From the NCBI GenBank assembly GCA_003551325.1, contig PUMK01000106.1, forward strand, positions 1 through 6,043: 6,043 nt of DNA, given 5' to 3'. Shown one piece after another: positions 1 to 5,796 of the stretch. The notes under the pieces are model-generated. The model ran no database searches, was not told where the DNA came from, and saw nothing but the letters and a program-made list of their open reading frames with translations. This DNA comes from Candidatus Acetothermia bacterium (GTDB lineage: Bacteria > Bipolaricaulota > Bipolaricaulia > Bipolaricaulales > Bipolaricaulaceae). The position numbers and the translations under genes are program-made. How positions within the stretch are numbered: position 1 is the first letter of the stretch; each line of letters begins with the position of its first letter.

Positions 1-379
1 ATGCCGTCACTAACCTGGTAACCTGTTGCTTATCCAGAGAACGAGGGAGGCTCTTCGGAAGGCGCGGGATTTCTACACCCTCGAACGGGTTAACCTCGAC
101 CAAACCCTCTTCTTCTAACCAGTTGCAGAAAACCCGGATGGCCCTCATCCGGATGCTGACCGTCGTACGCGAAAGCCGACGCTCTAAGAGAAAGGAGATA
201 AAGGCCCGAAGAGTCGTTTTGGATATAGGTTTCTTCCCATTCGTCCCAATAACGAAACGGCTTAGCTCGTCCAACGCGTACCTGTAAGTGGAGATTGTTC
301 GTTCTGCTAGACCCCTACTGCGTCCGAACATCAGGAACGTATCCACCAGTTCGCCCAGGTTTCGCCCATTAACGACCAC
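1..379 (-). CDS. Tyrosine recombinase/integrase, N-terminal part (runs off the left edge)
   Basis: This gene is partial: 126 residues are visible and the catalytic domain lies beyond base 1. The reading frame was found by translating the complement of bases 1-379. The visible part matches the N-terminal SAM-like, DNA-core-binding domain of XerC/XerD-type tyrosine recombinases. It contains FGRSRGLAERTISTYRYAL (residues about 18-36), RTTVSIRMRAIRVFCNWL (71-88), then NPFEGVEIPRLPKSLPRSL (97-115), the usual linker into the catalytic domain. The start is GTG at 379, the only usable start after an in-frame TAA; AAAGGGGG at 394-387 lies 7 bases upstream. GC is about 52% over this stretch, clearly below the genes to the right, which suggests transfer. 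It is divergent from tRNA-Gly. It could be the chromosomal XerC/XerD or an integrase of a mobile island. The Arg-His-Arg-His-Tyr catalytic set cannot be checked here. The family call is firm and the subtype is open. Confidence 0.85.
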   Translation of the reverse strand, partial: MVVNGRNLGELVDTFLMFGRSRGLAERTISTYRYALDELSRFVIGTNGKKPISKTTLRAFISFLLERRLSRTTVSIRMRAIRVFCNWLEEEGLVEVNPFEGVEIPRLPKSLPRSLDKQQVTRLVTA

Positions 380-386
380 TGAACTA

Positions 387-394
387 CCCCCTTT
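387..394 (-). promoter_or_regulatory. Shine-Dalgarno site of the recombinase gene
   Basis: On the minus strand AAAGGGGG stands 7 bases before GTG 379. No other start codon follows the upstream in-frame stop, so this site settles the start. Confidence 0.6.
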
Positions 395-414
395 ACGGTC
401 GTTTTGTGATGTAG

Positions 415-443
415 TTGACTTCGCGGTCCCGTCACGTTATACT
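415..443 (+). promoter_or_regulatory. Sigma70-type promoter of tRNA-Gly
   Basis: TTGACT (415-420) and TATACT (438-443) are separated by exactly 17 bases. Each hexamer differs from the consensus at one position (TTGACA and TATAAT). The next bases, CCCGAG, are GC-rich, like the discriminator of stable-RNA promoters under stringent control. Transcription would begin near 450, leaving a 5' leader of about 30 bases before the mature tRNA at 480. The same AT-rich core reads TATAAC on the minus strand (441-436) and could serve as the -10 of the divergent recombinase gene, although no good -35 is seen for it. Confidence 0.75.
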
Positions 444-479
444 CCCGAGCAGAACAGCGTTTACGCTGCATCAAGCCAC

Positions 480-555
480 GCGGGCATAGCTCAGTCGGTA
501 GAGCGTCGGCTTCCCAAGCCGAAGGTCGCGGGTTCGATCCCCGCTGCCCGCTCCA
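480..555 (+). tRNA. tRNA-Gly (anticodon CCC)
   Basis: The complete cloverleaf can be folded by eye. The acceptor stem GCGGGCA (480-486) pairs with TGCCCGC (545-551). The D arm is GCTC/GAGC. The anticodon stem TCGGC/GCCGA encloses the loop TTCCCAA, giving anticodon CCC. The T arm is GCGGG-TTCGATC-CCCGC. The discriminator base is T552 and the CCA tail is encoded (553-555). Anticodon CCC reads GGG glycine codons and normally supplements the GCC and UCC isoacceptors. No hairpin with a T-run is seen directly downstream. Confidence 0.97.
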
Positions 556-685
556 GTCTTAAGCTTTGGGCATTCCTCAATCCGTTCGTGAGTCTCGATC
601 TGGTCCTGAATCTCATCCGGAGGGTATGCGGGGGATGCCTTGCTTTCGGTACCATTGTGAACGTGCTCGGTCAGGAGGAGATGCG

Positions 686-1423
686 ATGCGGCGAACTGTG
701 AAGCTTATCCTGGTGCTGATGTTCTGCACCACCGTGGGGGCGGCAGTAGTCTCCGGGCAGTCCGACGGGGAACCTCCTGCCCAAGCCGTGAACGACGAGG
801 GCATGGACGAGCTGGCCCTGTTACCCCTCGCTGAGCAAGAGCTGTTGGCCGATGAACTGCTCACGCAGATCGAGGAAATGGACGACGATGCGTTGGAACC
901 CATGGAGGCGCTCTACATCAGGCTGATCAACGAGGCGCCTGCTACGCTGTACGCGGAGTACGCCTACTGGCTGCTGAGCAACATGTATATGCGGGCCTTC
1001 TCACCAGCCCGCCATGCCGATGCTGCCAGTCTGCTTGAACAGTACCTGGAGAGGTATCCGGACTCCCTGTTCCTCGACCAGCTGTTTCCCGTGTTCGCAC
1101 GGCCTGGCATCTCCCTGGTGCAGAGGCGCTTGCTTGTGCTCTACGACTACCTCGAGGCATGGGAGAAAGCGGCCGCTTTGTATGACAGACTCATACCCGA
1201 TCCGACGGACGTTGCGCCATCTCTGGTTGGGCATCTCCTCCTGTACGGAGACACGATGCAGAGGGTCTCTCGCATCGAAGAGTCCATCGACGCGTATCAG
1301 ACGTATCTTCGGCGCAGCGAAGGTCTCATGCCCGCCTTAAGGGACGCTGCCCAGCGGAGACTCATCGATCTGGGCGCCGAACCGGTGCCGAAGGACGAAC
1401 TGGCTGATGCTCCAGCGCCTTGA
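686..1423 (+). CDS. Exported helical-repeat (TPR-like) protein of unknown function
   Basis: The protein has 245 residues. Residues 1-25 form a signal peptide: basic n-region MRRTVK, hydrophobic core LILVLMF...VGAAVV, probable cleavage near VSG-Q25. Cys14 is preceded by Phe, so it is not a lipobox. Residues 26-75 are acidic and Ala/Leu/Glu-rich. From about residue 75 the sequence is amphipathic helix pairs resembling tetratricopeptide repeats: A-SLLEQYLERYPDS (114-127), ALYDRLIPDP (164-173) and RIEESIDAYQTYLRR (196-210). Such proteins usually act as periplasmic or secreted scaffolds, but no specific role can be assigned. The start is ATG 686 because AGGAGGAG (673-680) lies 5 bases before it; an ATG at 681 is out of frame and soon meets a stop. 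The gene stands alone, with a 130-base gap from the tRNA and about 340 bases to the next gene. Only the general fold and export are supported. Confidence 0.8.
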   Translation: MRRTVKLILVLMFCTTVGAAVVSGQSDGEPPAQAVNDEGMDELALLPLAEQELLADELLTQIEEMDDDALEPMEALYIRLINEAPATLYAEYAYWLLSNMYMRAFSPARHADAASLLEQYLERYPDSLFLDQLFPVFARPGISLVQRRLLVLYDYLEAWEKAAALYDRLIPDPTDVAPSLVGHLLLYGDTMQRVSRIEESIDAYQTYLRRSEGLMPALRDAAQRRLIDLGAEPVPKDELADAPAP

Positions 1424-1764
1424 TCAGCAGCCCGCTGACAGCACATGGGAACGTCCCCAGAGAAGCGTTGGGGCATCAACTGCTGGTGGCGCAATGAGGA
1501 GACGACCCCCGAGATCCCGGGGCAGAACGCGAGGCCTTCCCCACTCCTGCGAATCCGGAAGCTGCCGTGCTGCTTGGCGCCAGACTTGCCCCATGCAGCC
1601 TCCCACCTGCGAGGCTCCACGAACCCGACGTCTCAGAGAGAGAAGCTGACGAAGACTCCCGCACAGATGGGATGGCCGATCTTCACTGCGCAGGGAGAGC
1701 GACGAGGCAACCCTCGGGTACAGTGTCGTCACGTGGTAGGATGAGCCCATAGGAGGTGGTCCAG
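1424..1764. other. Intergenic stretch without a recognisable gene
   Basis: Open frames here on both strands give low-complexity Arg/Pro/Ser-rich translations with no family resemblance, so I read the stretch as non-coding. Small GC-rich hairpins are present: TCAGC/GCTGA (1424-1428 with 1434-1438), just after the stop of the preceding gene, and CCCCG/CGGGG (1507-1511 with 1518-1522). Neither has a T-run. A weak -10-like TAGGAT lies at 1737-1742, ahead of the WD40 gene, without a convincing -35. I recognise no known structured RNA: the stretch does not match the conserved cores of SRP RNA, RNase P RNA, tmRNA or the T-box. Confidence 0.5.
1751..1756 (+). promoter_or_regulatory. Shine-Dalgarno site fixing the WD40 gene start
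   Basis: AGGAGG is a perfect anti-SD match 8 bases before GTG 1765. A GTG at 1756 overlaps the site itself, and ATG 1774 is 17 bases away, so both are poor alternatives. Confidence 0.75.
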
Positions 1765-2751
1765 GTGAGACCCATGCACCGAACACTGTTGGTCCTGTTG
1801 GCCATTGCTGCATCAGGGAGTGTGGGGGCTGCGTCCGAGCCTGTGGTGGCCGCGTATACCCTAGAGGGACACCGCGGGACGGTCGCCGCGGTCGCGTTCA
1901 GCCCGGACAGCACCCTCCTGGCCAGCGCTTCGCTTGACAGCACAATCCGCCTATGGAACCCTGAGCAACCTGCGGAGACCAGCATCCTCGTTGGCCACGA
2001 GCACTTCGTGAACACGCTGGCCTTCGCTCCACAGGGCATGCAGCTTGCGTCTGGCGCAGCCGATGGAGAGGTACGACTGTGGGCACCCGCTGACGAAGCT
2101 GATCCAGCAGGCGAATGGGTGACCACGTCGACCTTTCCTCCGGTTGCCGGCGCGATCACGCAGGTGGCCTTCTGTCCGGAGGGCACGTACCTTGCCAGCG
2201 CCTCGGAGGACGCGCGTGTGCGCGTGTGGAACATCCCCGAAGCCGAGGAGGTCACCGTGCTCATGGGGCATGGTTTAGGCGCCACGTCCGTGGCCTTCGG
2301 CCATGACAGCATACTCCTCGCCAGCGGGTCCACCGACATGACCGTACGCATATGGAATAGGGAAGACGGTGAGGCCGTTCACGTGCTGCAGGGGCACACC
2401 TACGCTGTTCAGGCGGTGGCGTTCAGTCCCGATGGGAGCCTGCTCGCCTCGGGATCGGCAGACCACACGATCCGCCTCTGGGATACCACAACAGGCGAGG
2501 AGTTGGCTGTCCTTCGCGGGCACAGAGGTTGGGTGGAGTCGGTGGTGTTCTCACCCGATGGCGGACTGCTGGTTTCCGGCGGCGGGGACGGCGAGCTCCA
2601 CTGGTGGGCGATTCCTGACGAGGATCCCGCCTCCACGCTGAAGGCGGACAGGTACTCCGTGCGCGGAGTGGCCTTCAGCCCGGACGGACGGTGGTTGTCG
2701 AGTGGAGGGGGGGACACGAAGGTCCGTCTGTGGCGCCTGGCGGGAAGTTGA
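1765..2751 (+). CDS. Exported seven-bladed WD40 beta-propeller protein
   Basis: The protein has 328 residues starting from GTG 1765. Residues about 5-25 are a signal peptide (HRTLLVLLAIAASGSVGAAS), so the propeller is probably periplasmic or secreted. Seven WD40 repeats fill the rest, at about 32-65, 74-107, 118-156, 164-198, 207-240, 249-282 and 291-324. Most have the GH dipeptide, a VxxVAFSPDG turn, an LASGSxD core and a closing IRLW/VRLW strand. Repeat 3 lacks the GH and carries a longer insert before its VAF strand. Repeat 7 has KADR in place of GH. Repeat 6 closes with LHWW. Seven units give one complete ring. Such propellers are protein-interaction platforms and no enzyme domain is attached. 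The glycosylase frame opens about 26 bases downstream, suggesting co-transcription. The fold is certain; the partner and role are unknown. Confidence 0.92.
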   Translation: MRPMHRTLLVLLAIAASGSVGAASEPVVAAYTLEGHRGTVAAVAFSPDSTLLASASLDSTIRLWNPEQPAETSILVGHEHFVNTLAFAPQGMQLASGAADGEVRLWAPADEADPAGEWVTTSTFPPVAGAITQVAFCPEGTYLASASEDARVRVWNIPEAEEVTVLMGHGLGATSVAFGHDSILLASGSTDMTVRIWNREDGEAVHVLQGHTYAVQAVAFSPDGSLLASGSADHTIRLWDTTTGEELAVLRGHRGWVESVVFSPDGGLLVSGGGDGELHWWAIPDEDPASTLKADRYSVRGVAFSPDGRWLSSGGGDTKVRLWRLAGS

Positions 2752-2828
2752 GCCTGCGGCCATGCGTGGCGTAGAGTTTGGTGGCTGGGATCACCGGCCT
2801 TGGGGGTGCTGTGGTAGAAGGGCAAGCT

Positions 2829-3422
2829 TTGGAGTTGAGCTTGGAGCGGTTGGCCCAGGATGCACTTGCGTGTAACCAGTGCCCGTTGTCGAATACCCGT
2901 ACGAACGTGGTGTTTGGAGAGGGCCATCCCCAAGCCGATTTGATGTTCATCGGGGAGGGCCCCGGGGAGACCGAGGATCGGACGGGGCGTCCGTTTGTCG
3001 GCAAGGCTGGCCAGAAGCTCACAGAGATTCTGAAGTCGGTGAAGATCGAGCGTGACGATGTGTTCATCACCAACGTCGTCAAGTGCCGCCCGCCGGAGAA
3101 TCGTGTGCCTGCACGGGCAGAGGTCGATGCCTGTGCGGATTGGCTCACGGCCCAGATCGGTCTTATCCGACCGCTGCTCATCGTCACCCTGGGCAACACG
3201 CCCGCGCAGCACTTCCTGGGACGGAACGAAGGCATCGGGCAGCTTCGAGGTAAGCTGTATCGGTGGAAGGGGGGTATCGAGGTGTTCCCGATGTTCCACC
3301 CTAGCTATCTTCTCCGATATCCAAGCAAGACAAAGGGGAGCCCCAAATACTTAACATGGTTGGATATTCAGACAGTCGCCGAGAGGATGTCGTTCCTCCG
3401 CTCCCGGATCCCCGGGAGCTGA
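2829..3422 (+). CDS. Family 4 uracil-DNA glycosylase (iron-sulfur type)
   Basis: The enzyme removes uracil from DNA, produced by cytosine deamination or misincorporated dUMP, starting base-excision repair. Family hallmarks are present. Cys15, Cys18 (CNQC), Cys86 (VVKCRPPENR) and Cys102 fit the four ligands of the [4Fe-4S] cluster. The active-site motif GEGPGETEDRTGRPFVGKAG spans about 42-61. The second motif HPSYLLR (157-163) carries the conserved His. Length is 197 residues, within the usual 190-220. The start is uncertain. The frame is open from TTG 2778, with further starts at GTG 2781 and GTG 2811. I prefer TTG 2829 because AGAAGGG (2816-2822) lies 6 bases before it, and because it leaves 14 residues before the first cluster Cys, as in relatives from memory. 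No good ribosome site precedes 2778. The 3' end overlaps the next gene by 67 bases. Confidence 0.93.
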   Translation: MELSLERLAQDALACNQCPLSNTRTNVVFGEGHPQADLMFIGEGPGETEDRTGRPFVGKAGQKLTEILKSVKIERDDVFITNVVKCRPPENRVPARAEVDACADWLTAQIGLIRPLLIVTLGNTPAQHFLGRNEGIGQLRGKLYRWKGGIEVFPMFHPSYLLRYPSKTKGSPKYLTWLDIQTVAERMSFLRSRIPGS

Positions 3423-3883
3423 CGGAGACGCAGCGTCAGGAGCTGTGCGAGCAGGCGCTCGAACAAGCCGAGCGTCTGCGCCGTGGCAAACGCTATCGGG
3501 AGGGGATCGATCTCCTCGTAGACGTCCTGAAGTACGGGCTGGAGAAGCCACAGATCTACTTCCGGCTGGGTAACCTGTACTTCGACGGAGAGGACCTTTC
3601 CAGAGCAGAGTACGCTTATAAGCGGGTTATCGCCGAGGATCCAACCCACGCTTCGGCGCATCACAACCTGGGGGTCGTGTACCGAAAACAGAAGCGCATC
3701 ACGGAGTCGGTGCGTTTTCTGAAGAAGGCCCGCCGGCTGGAGCTGCGTCACCCGCGTCGGGTCGACGTCTCACCAGAGCAGAAGAAGACACTGAAGCGAG
3801 CGGTTCTCCCGGTGCTCGCGGTGCCCGCCCTCATCCTGGTTGTCGTGGTCATCGTCGTGTTGGTCCTCTCGAGGGGCAGTTGA
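3356..3883 (+). CDS. Small TPR protein with a C-terminal transmembrane anchor
   Basis: The protein has 175 residues. Residues 24-62 form a first helix pair (LRRGKRYREGIDLLVDVLKYG), then two clear tetratricopeptide repeats follow at about 65-98 (IYFRLGNLYFDGEDLSRAEY, then a P at the end) and 99-132 (SAHHNLGVVYRKQKRITESV). A basic stretch (133-148) precedes one hydrophobic segment at about 149-171, very rich in Val and Leu, ending in SRGS. There is no signal peptide, so this looks like a tail-anchored protein with its TPRs in the cytoplasm, probably a membrane-bound docking module. ATG 3356 is the only conventional start before the repeats. Its best ribosome site, AAGGGGAG (3333-3340), is 15 bases away, which is long. 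The first 22 codons overlap the end of the glycosylase gene in another frame, so translation may depend on coupling. The function is unknown. Confidence 0.85.
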   Translation: MVGYSDSRREDVVPPLPDPRELTETQRQELCEQALEQAERLRRGKRYREGIDLLVDVLKYGLEKPQIYFRLGNLYFDGEDLSRAEYAYKRVIAEDPTHASAHHNLGVVYRKQKRITESVRFLKKARRLELRHPRRVDVSPEQKKTLKRAVLPVLAVPALILVVVVIVVLVLSRGS

Positions 3884-3888
3884 TCGGC

Positions 3889-3914
3889 ACGGGGAATGCC
3901 CGTCGACCACGGGC
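3889..3914. terminator. GC-rich hairpin(s) between convergent genes
   Basis: Three short arms can pair in two mutually exclusive ways: ACGGG (3889-3893) with CCCGT (3899-3903), or GCCCGT (3898-3903) with ACGGGC (3909-3914), each with a 5-base loop. The position, 5 bases after the rightward stop and 21 bases before the leftward stop, suits a bidirectional terminator. No T-run follows on either strand, so it is not a classical intrinsic terminator and the call is tentative. Confidence 0.3.
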
Positions 3915-3935
3915 CCACCGTCACCACAAGGCTTG

Positions 3936-4712
3936 TCATGAACCCGTGTCTTGCGGCCGACCATCCAGGAAGACGAAGTCCCGGCGTCCACAGGTCGGGC
4001 ACCCTTGTGCACGTTCCACGGGGACTTGATCGATGGACCGACCCCACAGGTCACATTGGATGAGCGTTGCCTCCATGGCCATCTCCGGCTGTACGAGGAT
4101 CCGCAGGGCGGCCGCGGCCTGCAACGCAGCCAACGCCATGGGGACGGGACCCAAGATCCCCGCTGTGGCGCAGGTGGGGAGGCTACCCGTCGGCGGGGGC
4201 TCCGGGAACAAGCACCGAAGGCACGGGCCCTTCCCCGGCAGGATGGGCATGCTCATTCCATGCGTCGCCAACACCGCCGTGTAGTTCCACGGGACACCGT
4301 ACTTCACACAGGCATCGTTCAGGAGGTAGCGTGTTTCCAGGTTGTCCAGCCCATCAGCCACCAGATCGACCTCGGGCACCCATGCGCTTGCCTGCTCGGG
4401 CCCGAAATCAACGACCTCCGCGTGGAGCCGGATTTGGGGAGCGATGTGACGAAGGGCGTTCGCACAGAGCACAGCTTTGGACTGCCCCAGGTCTTGTGGG
4501 GCCATCAGCCCCACGCGGTGCAGGTTGTGGACTTCGAGAACATCACGATCGACCAGCGTGAGGCGCCCCACCCCAGCCCTGGCCAACGCCTCTGCCGTGT
4601 GGCTGCCCAGAGCACCGCAACCAACAACCAACACGTGACTGTTAGCCAACCTACGCTGGCCCTCCTCCCCCACCTCGGGGAGGATCACCTGTCTGGCAAA
4701 ACGCTCATCCAC
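3936..4712 (-). CDS. ThiF/MoeB/HesA-type E1-like adenylyltransferase
   Basis: The protein has 258 residues. This family activates the C-terminal Gly of a small ubiquitin-like sulfur carrier (ThiS, MoaD) with ATP, or adenylates other substrates. Nucleotide site: GCGALGS (31-37), Asp55, Arg66 (in HNLHR), Lys79 and Asp123 (DGLDN); their spacing matches E. coli MoeB Asp62, Arg73, Lys86 and Asp130 as I recall them. The putative nucleophile is Cys181 in TCATAGILGP. Two CxxC pairs (Cys164/167 and Cys238/241) fit the structural zinc. No C-terminal rhodanese domain is present. The NLxRQ motif reads NLHRV here. The start is GTG 4712, with GGGAGG (4723-4718) 5 bases upstream, inside the last codons of ribD (8-base overlap). 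No sulfur-carrier gene is visible, so thiF, moeB or another role cannot be told apart. Confidence 0.88.
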   Translation of the reverse strand: MDERFARQVILPEVGEEGQRRLANSHVLVVGCGALGSHTAEALARAGVGRLTLVDRDVLEVHNLHRVGLMAPQDLGQSKAVLCANALRHIAPQIRLHAEVVDFGPEQASAWVPEVDLVADGLDNLETRYLLNDACVKYGVPWNYTAVLATHGMSMPILPGKGPCLRCLFPEPPPTGSLPTCATAGILGPVPMALAALQAAAALRILVQPEMAMEATLIQCDLWGRSIDQVPVERAQGCPTCGRRDFVFLDGRPQDTGS

Positions 4713-5796
4713 AGCTACCTCCCAGGTAACCGGTGATCACCACGTCGTCCCCCACAGTTTCGACCATGGGTTCCCGAACGTGGAACGCGTGGTCCGGGCT
4801 CGGCACCCCAGGCCCACCCACTGCGGGTACAGCTCGCCTGCCGCCCATGATCAGCGGTGCGTAGAACAGCACCACCTTCTGAACGAGTTCTGCGGCGAGA
4901 AACGACCAGCTAATCTCTCCACCACCCTCCACAAGCAGCGAATCCACCTTTTCTGCTGCCAAGATCTCGAGCAGCGCGGGCATGCACACACGACCGTCGG
5001 ACAACCGTACCGTCCACACACGAGCCCCAGCGGCCTGAAGAGCCTGCACACGCTCGGTGGGCACCTCGTGACCCACGGCGATCACCGCGCAGCCTGGTGG
5101 GCGGAGCAACCGTGCGTCGAGCGGCGTACGGGCATGGGTATCAACGATCACCCGCAGCGGTTGCGGACCAGGAAACTCACGAAGGTCCAGGCGAGGGTCG
5201 TCTTTCAACACGGTGTTCACACCAACAAGCACCGCTGCGTATCGCCGGCGCAGACGTTGTACCAGGCTACGGGAGGCCGGGCCGGTGATCCATCGCGACG
5301 TCCCGTCCGGCGAGGCGATCTTCCCGTCCAGACTCATCGCTAGCTTAAGCGTAACAAAGGGCTTACCTTGGGTGATCCAGCGGAAGAACACCTCGTTCAA
5401 CCGAGCTGCCTCCGTACACCGCATACCCTCCGCCACGTGGATACCCGCCGCCGGGAGCGTCGCGATCCCCAGACCGTTGACCCGCGGATTGGGATCGCGG
5501 TGAGCGACGAATACCCTCCGGATCCCCGCCTCAATGATGCGCGTTGTACAGGGCGGTGTGCGCCCTTGGTGACAGCACGGCTCCAGGTTGACGTAGAGGT
5601 CGGCCCCCCGAGCGGCGGTCCCGGCCATGTCCAAGGCAACGACTTCGGCATGAGGCCCCCCCAACTCCGCGTGGTAGCCTTCTCCAACGATGTGGCTTCC
5701 CTGTACCACAACGGCCCCTACCATCGGGTTTGGACGCGTCCGGCCTTCCCCGAGGACCGCCAGCTCCAGCGCCCGGTCCATGAGCGCTTCGCTCAC
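4705..5796 (-). CDS. ribD: Bifunctional riboflavin biosynthesis deaminase/reductase RibD
   Basis: RibD performs two steps of riboflavin synthesis: deamination of the diaminopyrimidine phosphate from GTP, then NADPH-dependent reduction of its ribosyl side chain. The deaminase domain covers residues 1-145: [10 protein letters not shown] (21-30), HAE with zinc ligand His49 and catalytic Glu51, then [12 protein letters not shown] (72-83) with zinc ligands Cys74 and Cys83. The linker [11 protein letters not shown] (100-110) is typical. The reductase domain covers 146-363: [17 protein letters not shown] (145-161), WITG (169-172), [15 protein letters not shown] (189-203), VEGGGE (289-294) and LIMGG (315-319). 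Length, 363 residues, is normal for the fused enzyme. The start is GTG 5796, with GGGAGG (5809-5804) 7 bases upstream; an in-frame ATG at 5781 has no site. The start overlaps the rpe stop by 4 bases and the stop overlaps the E1-like gene by 8. One mild oddity is Cys75 where many relatives have Ser. Confidence 0.97.
   Translation of the reverse strand: MSEALMDRALELAVLGEGRTRPNPMVGAVVVQGSHIVGEGYHAELGGPHAEVVALDMAGTAARGADLYVNLEPCCHQGRTPPCTTRIIEAGIRRVFVAHRDPNPRVNGLGIATLPAAGIHVAEGMRCTEAARLNEVFFRWITQGKPFVTLKLAMSLDGKIASPDGTSRWITGPASRSLVQRLRRRYAAVLVGVNTVLKDDPRLDLREFPGPQPLRVIVDTHARTPLDARLLRPPGCAVIAVGHEVPTERVQALQAAGARVWTVRLSDGRVCMPALLEILAAEKVDSLLVEGGGEISWSFLAAELVQKVVLFYAPLIMGGRRAVPAVGGPGVPSPDHAFHVREPMVETVGDDVVITGYLGGSCG
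4718..4723 (-). promoter_or_regulatory. Shine-Dalgarno site of the E1-like gene
   Basis: On the minus strand GGGAGG stands 5 bases before GTG 4712. It lies within the coding sequence of ribD and supports the overlapping start. Confidence 0.65.

Noticed and set aside
480..555. tRNA 3' end as an attachment site with the other half in the window
   Set aside because: I saw no second copy of the tRNA 3' sequence elsewhere in these 6 kb, so no attachment-site pair can be claimed.
566..685. Upstream extension of the exported TPR-like protein to base 566
   Set aside because: The 40 extra residues would bury the signal peptide, and the strong AGGAGGAG site just before ATG 686 argues for the shorter form.
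288..701. Open frame reading through the tRNA-Gly gene and its promoter
   Set aside because: It is incompatible with a well-formed tRNA and promoter, its translation resembles nothing, and its start overlaps the recombinase on the other strand.
1424..1813. Possible genes in the gap before the WD40 protein, on either strand
   Set aside because: The translations are compositionally odd and unrecognisable, and lack convincing ribosome sites. The minus-strand one also enters the signal-peptide region of the WD40 gene.
1858..2740. The repeating GGxCAC and GCGTTCAGCCCGGA-like DNA motifs as a tandem DNA repeat or CRISPR
   Set aside because: The spacing of about 130 bases and the protein frame show they are WD40 coding repeats, divergent at third positions, without identical repeats or spacers.
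2409..3299. 296-residue open frame on the minus strand across the WD40 and glycosylase genes
   Set aside because: It runs opposite two clearly recognisable protein families and through the gap between them. The translation has no family features, so it is a GC-rich antisense artefact.
3951..4736. 261-residue plus-strand open frame opposite the E1-like gene
   Set aside because: The minus strand shows all the E1 family motifs. The plus-strand translation is rich in His, Arg, Gln and Pro and has no resemblance to any family.
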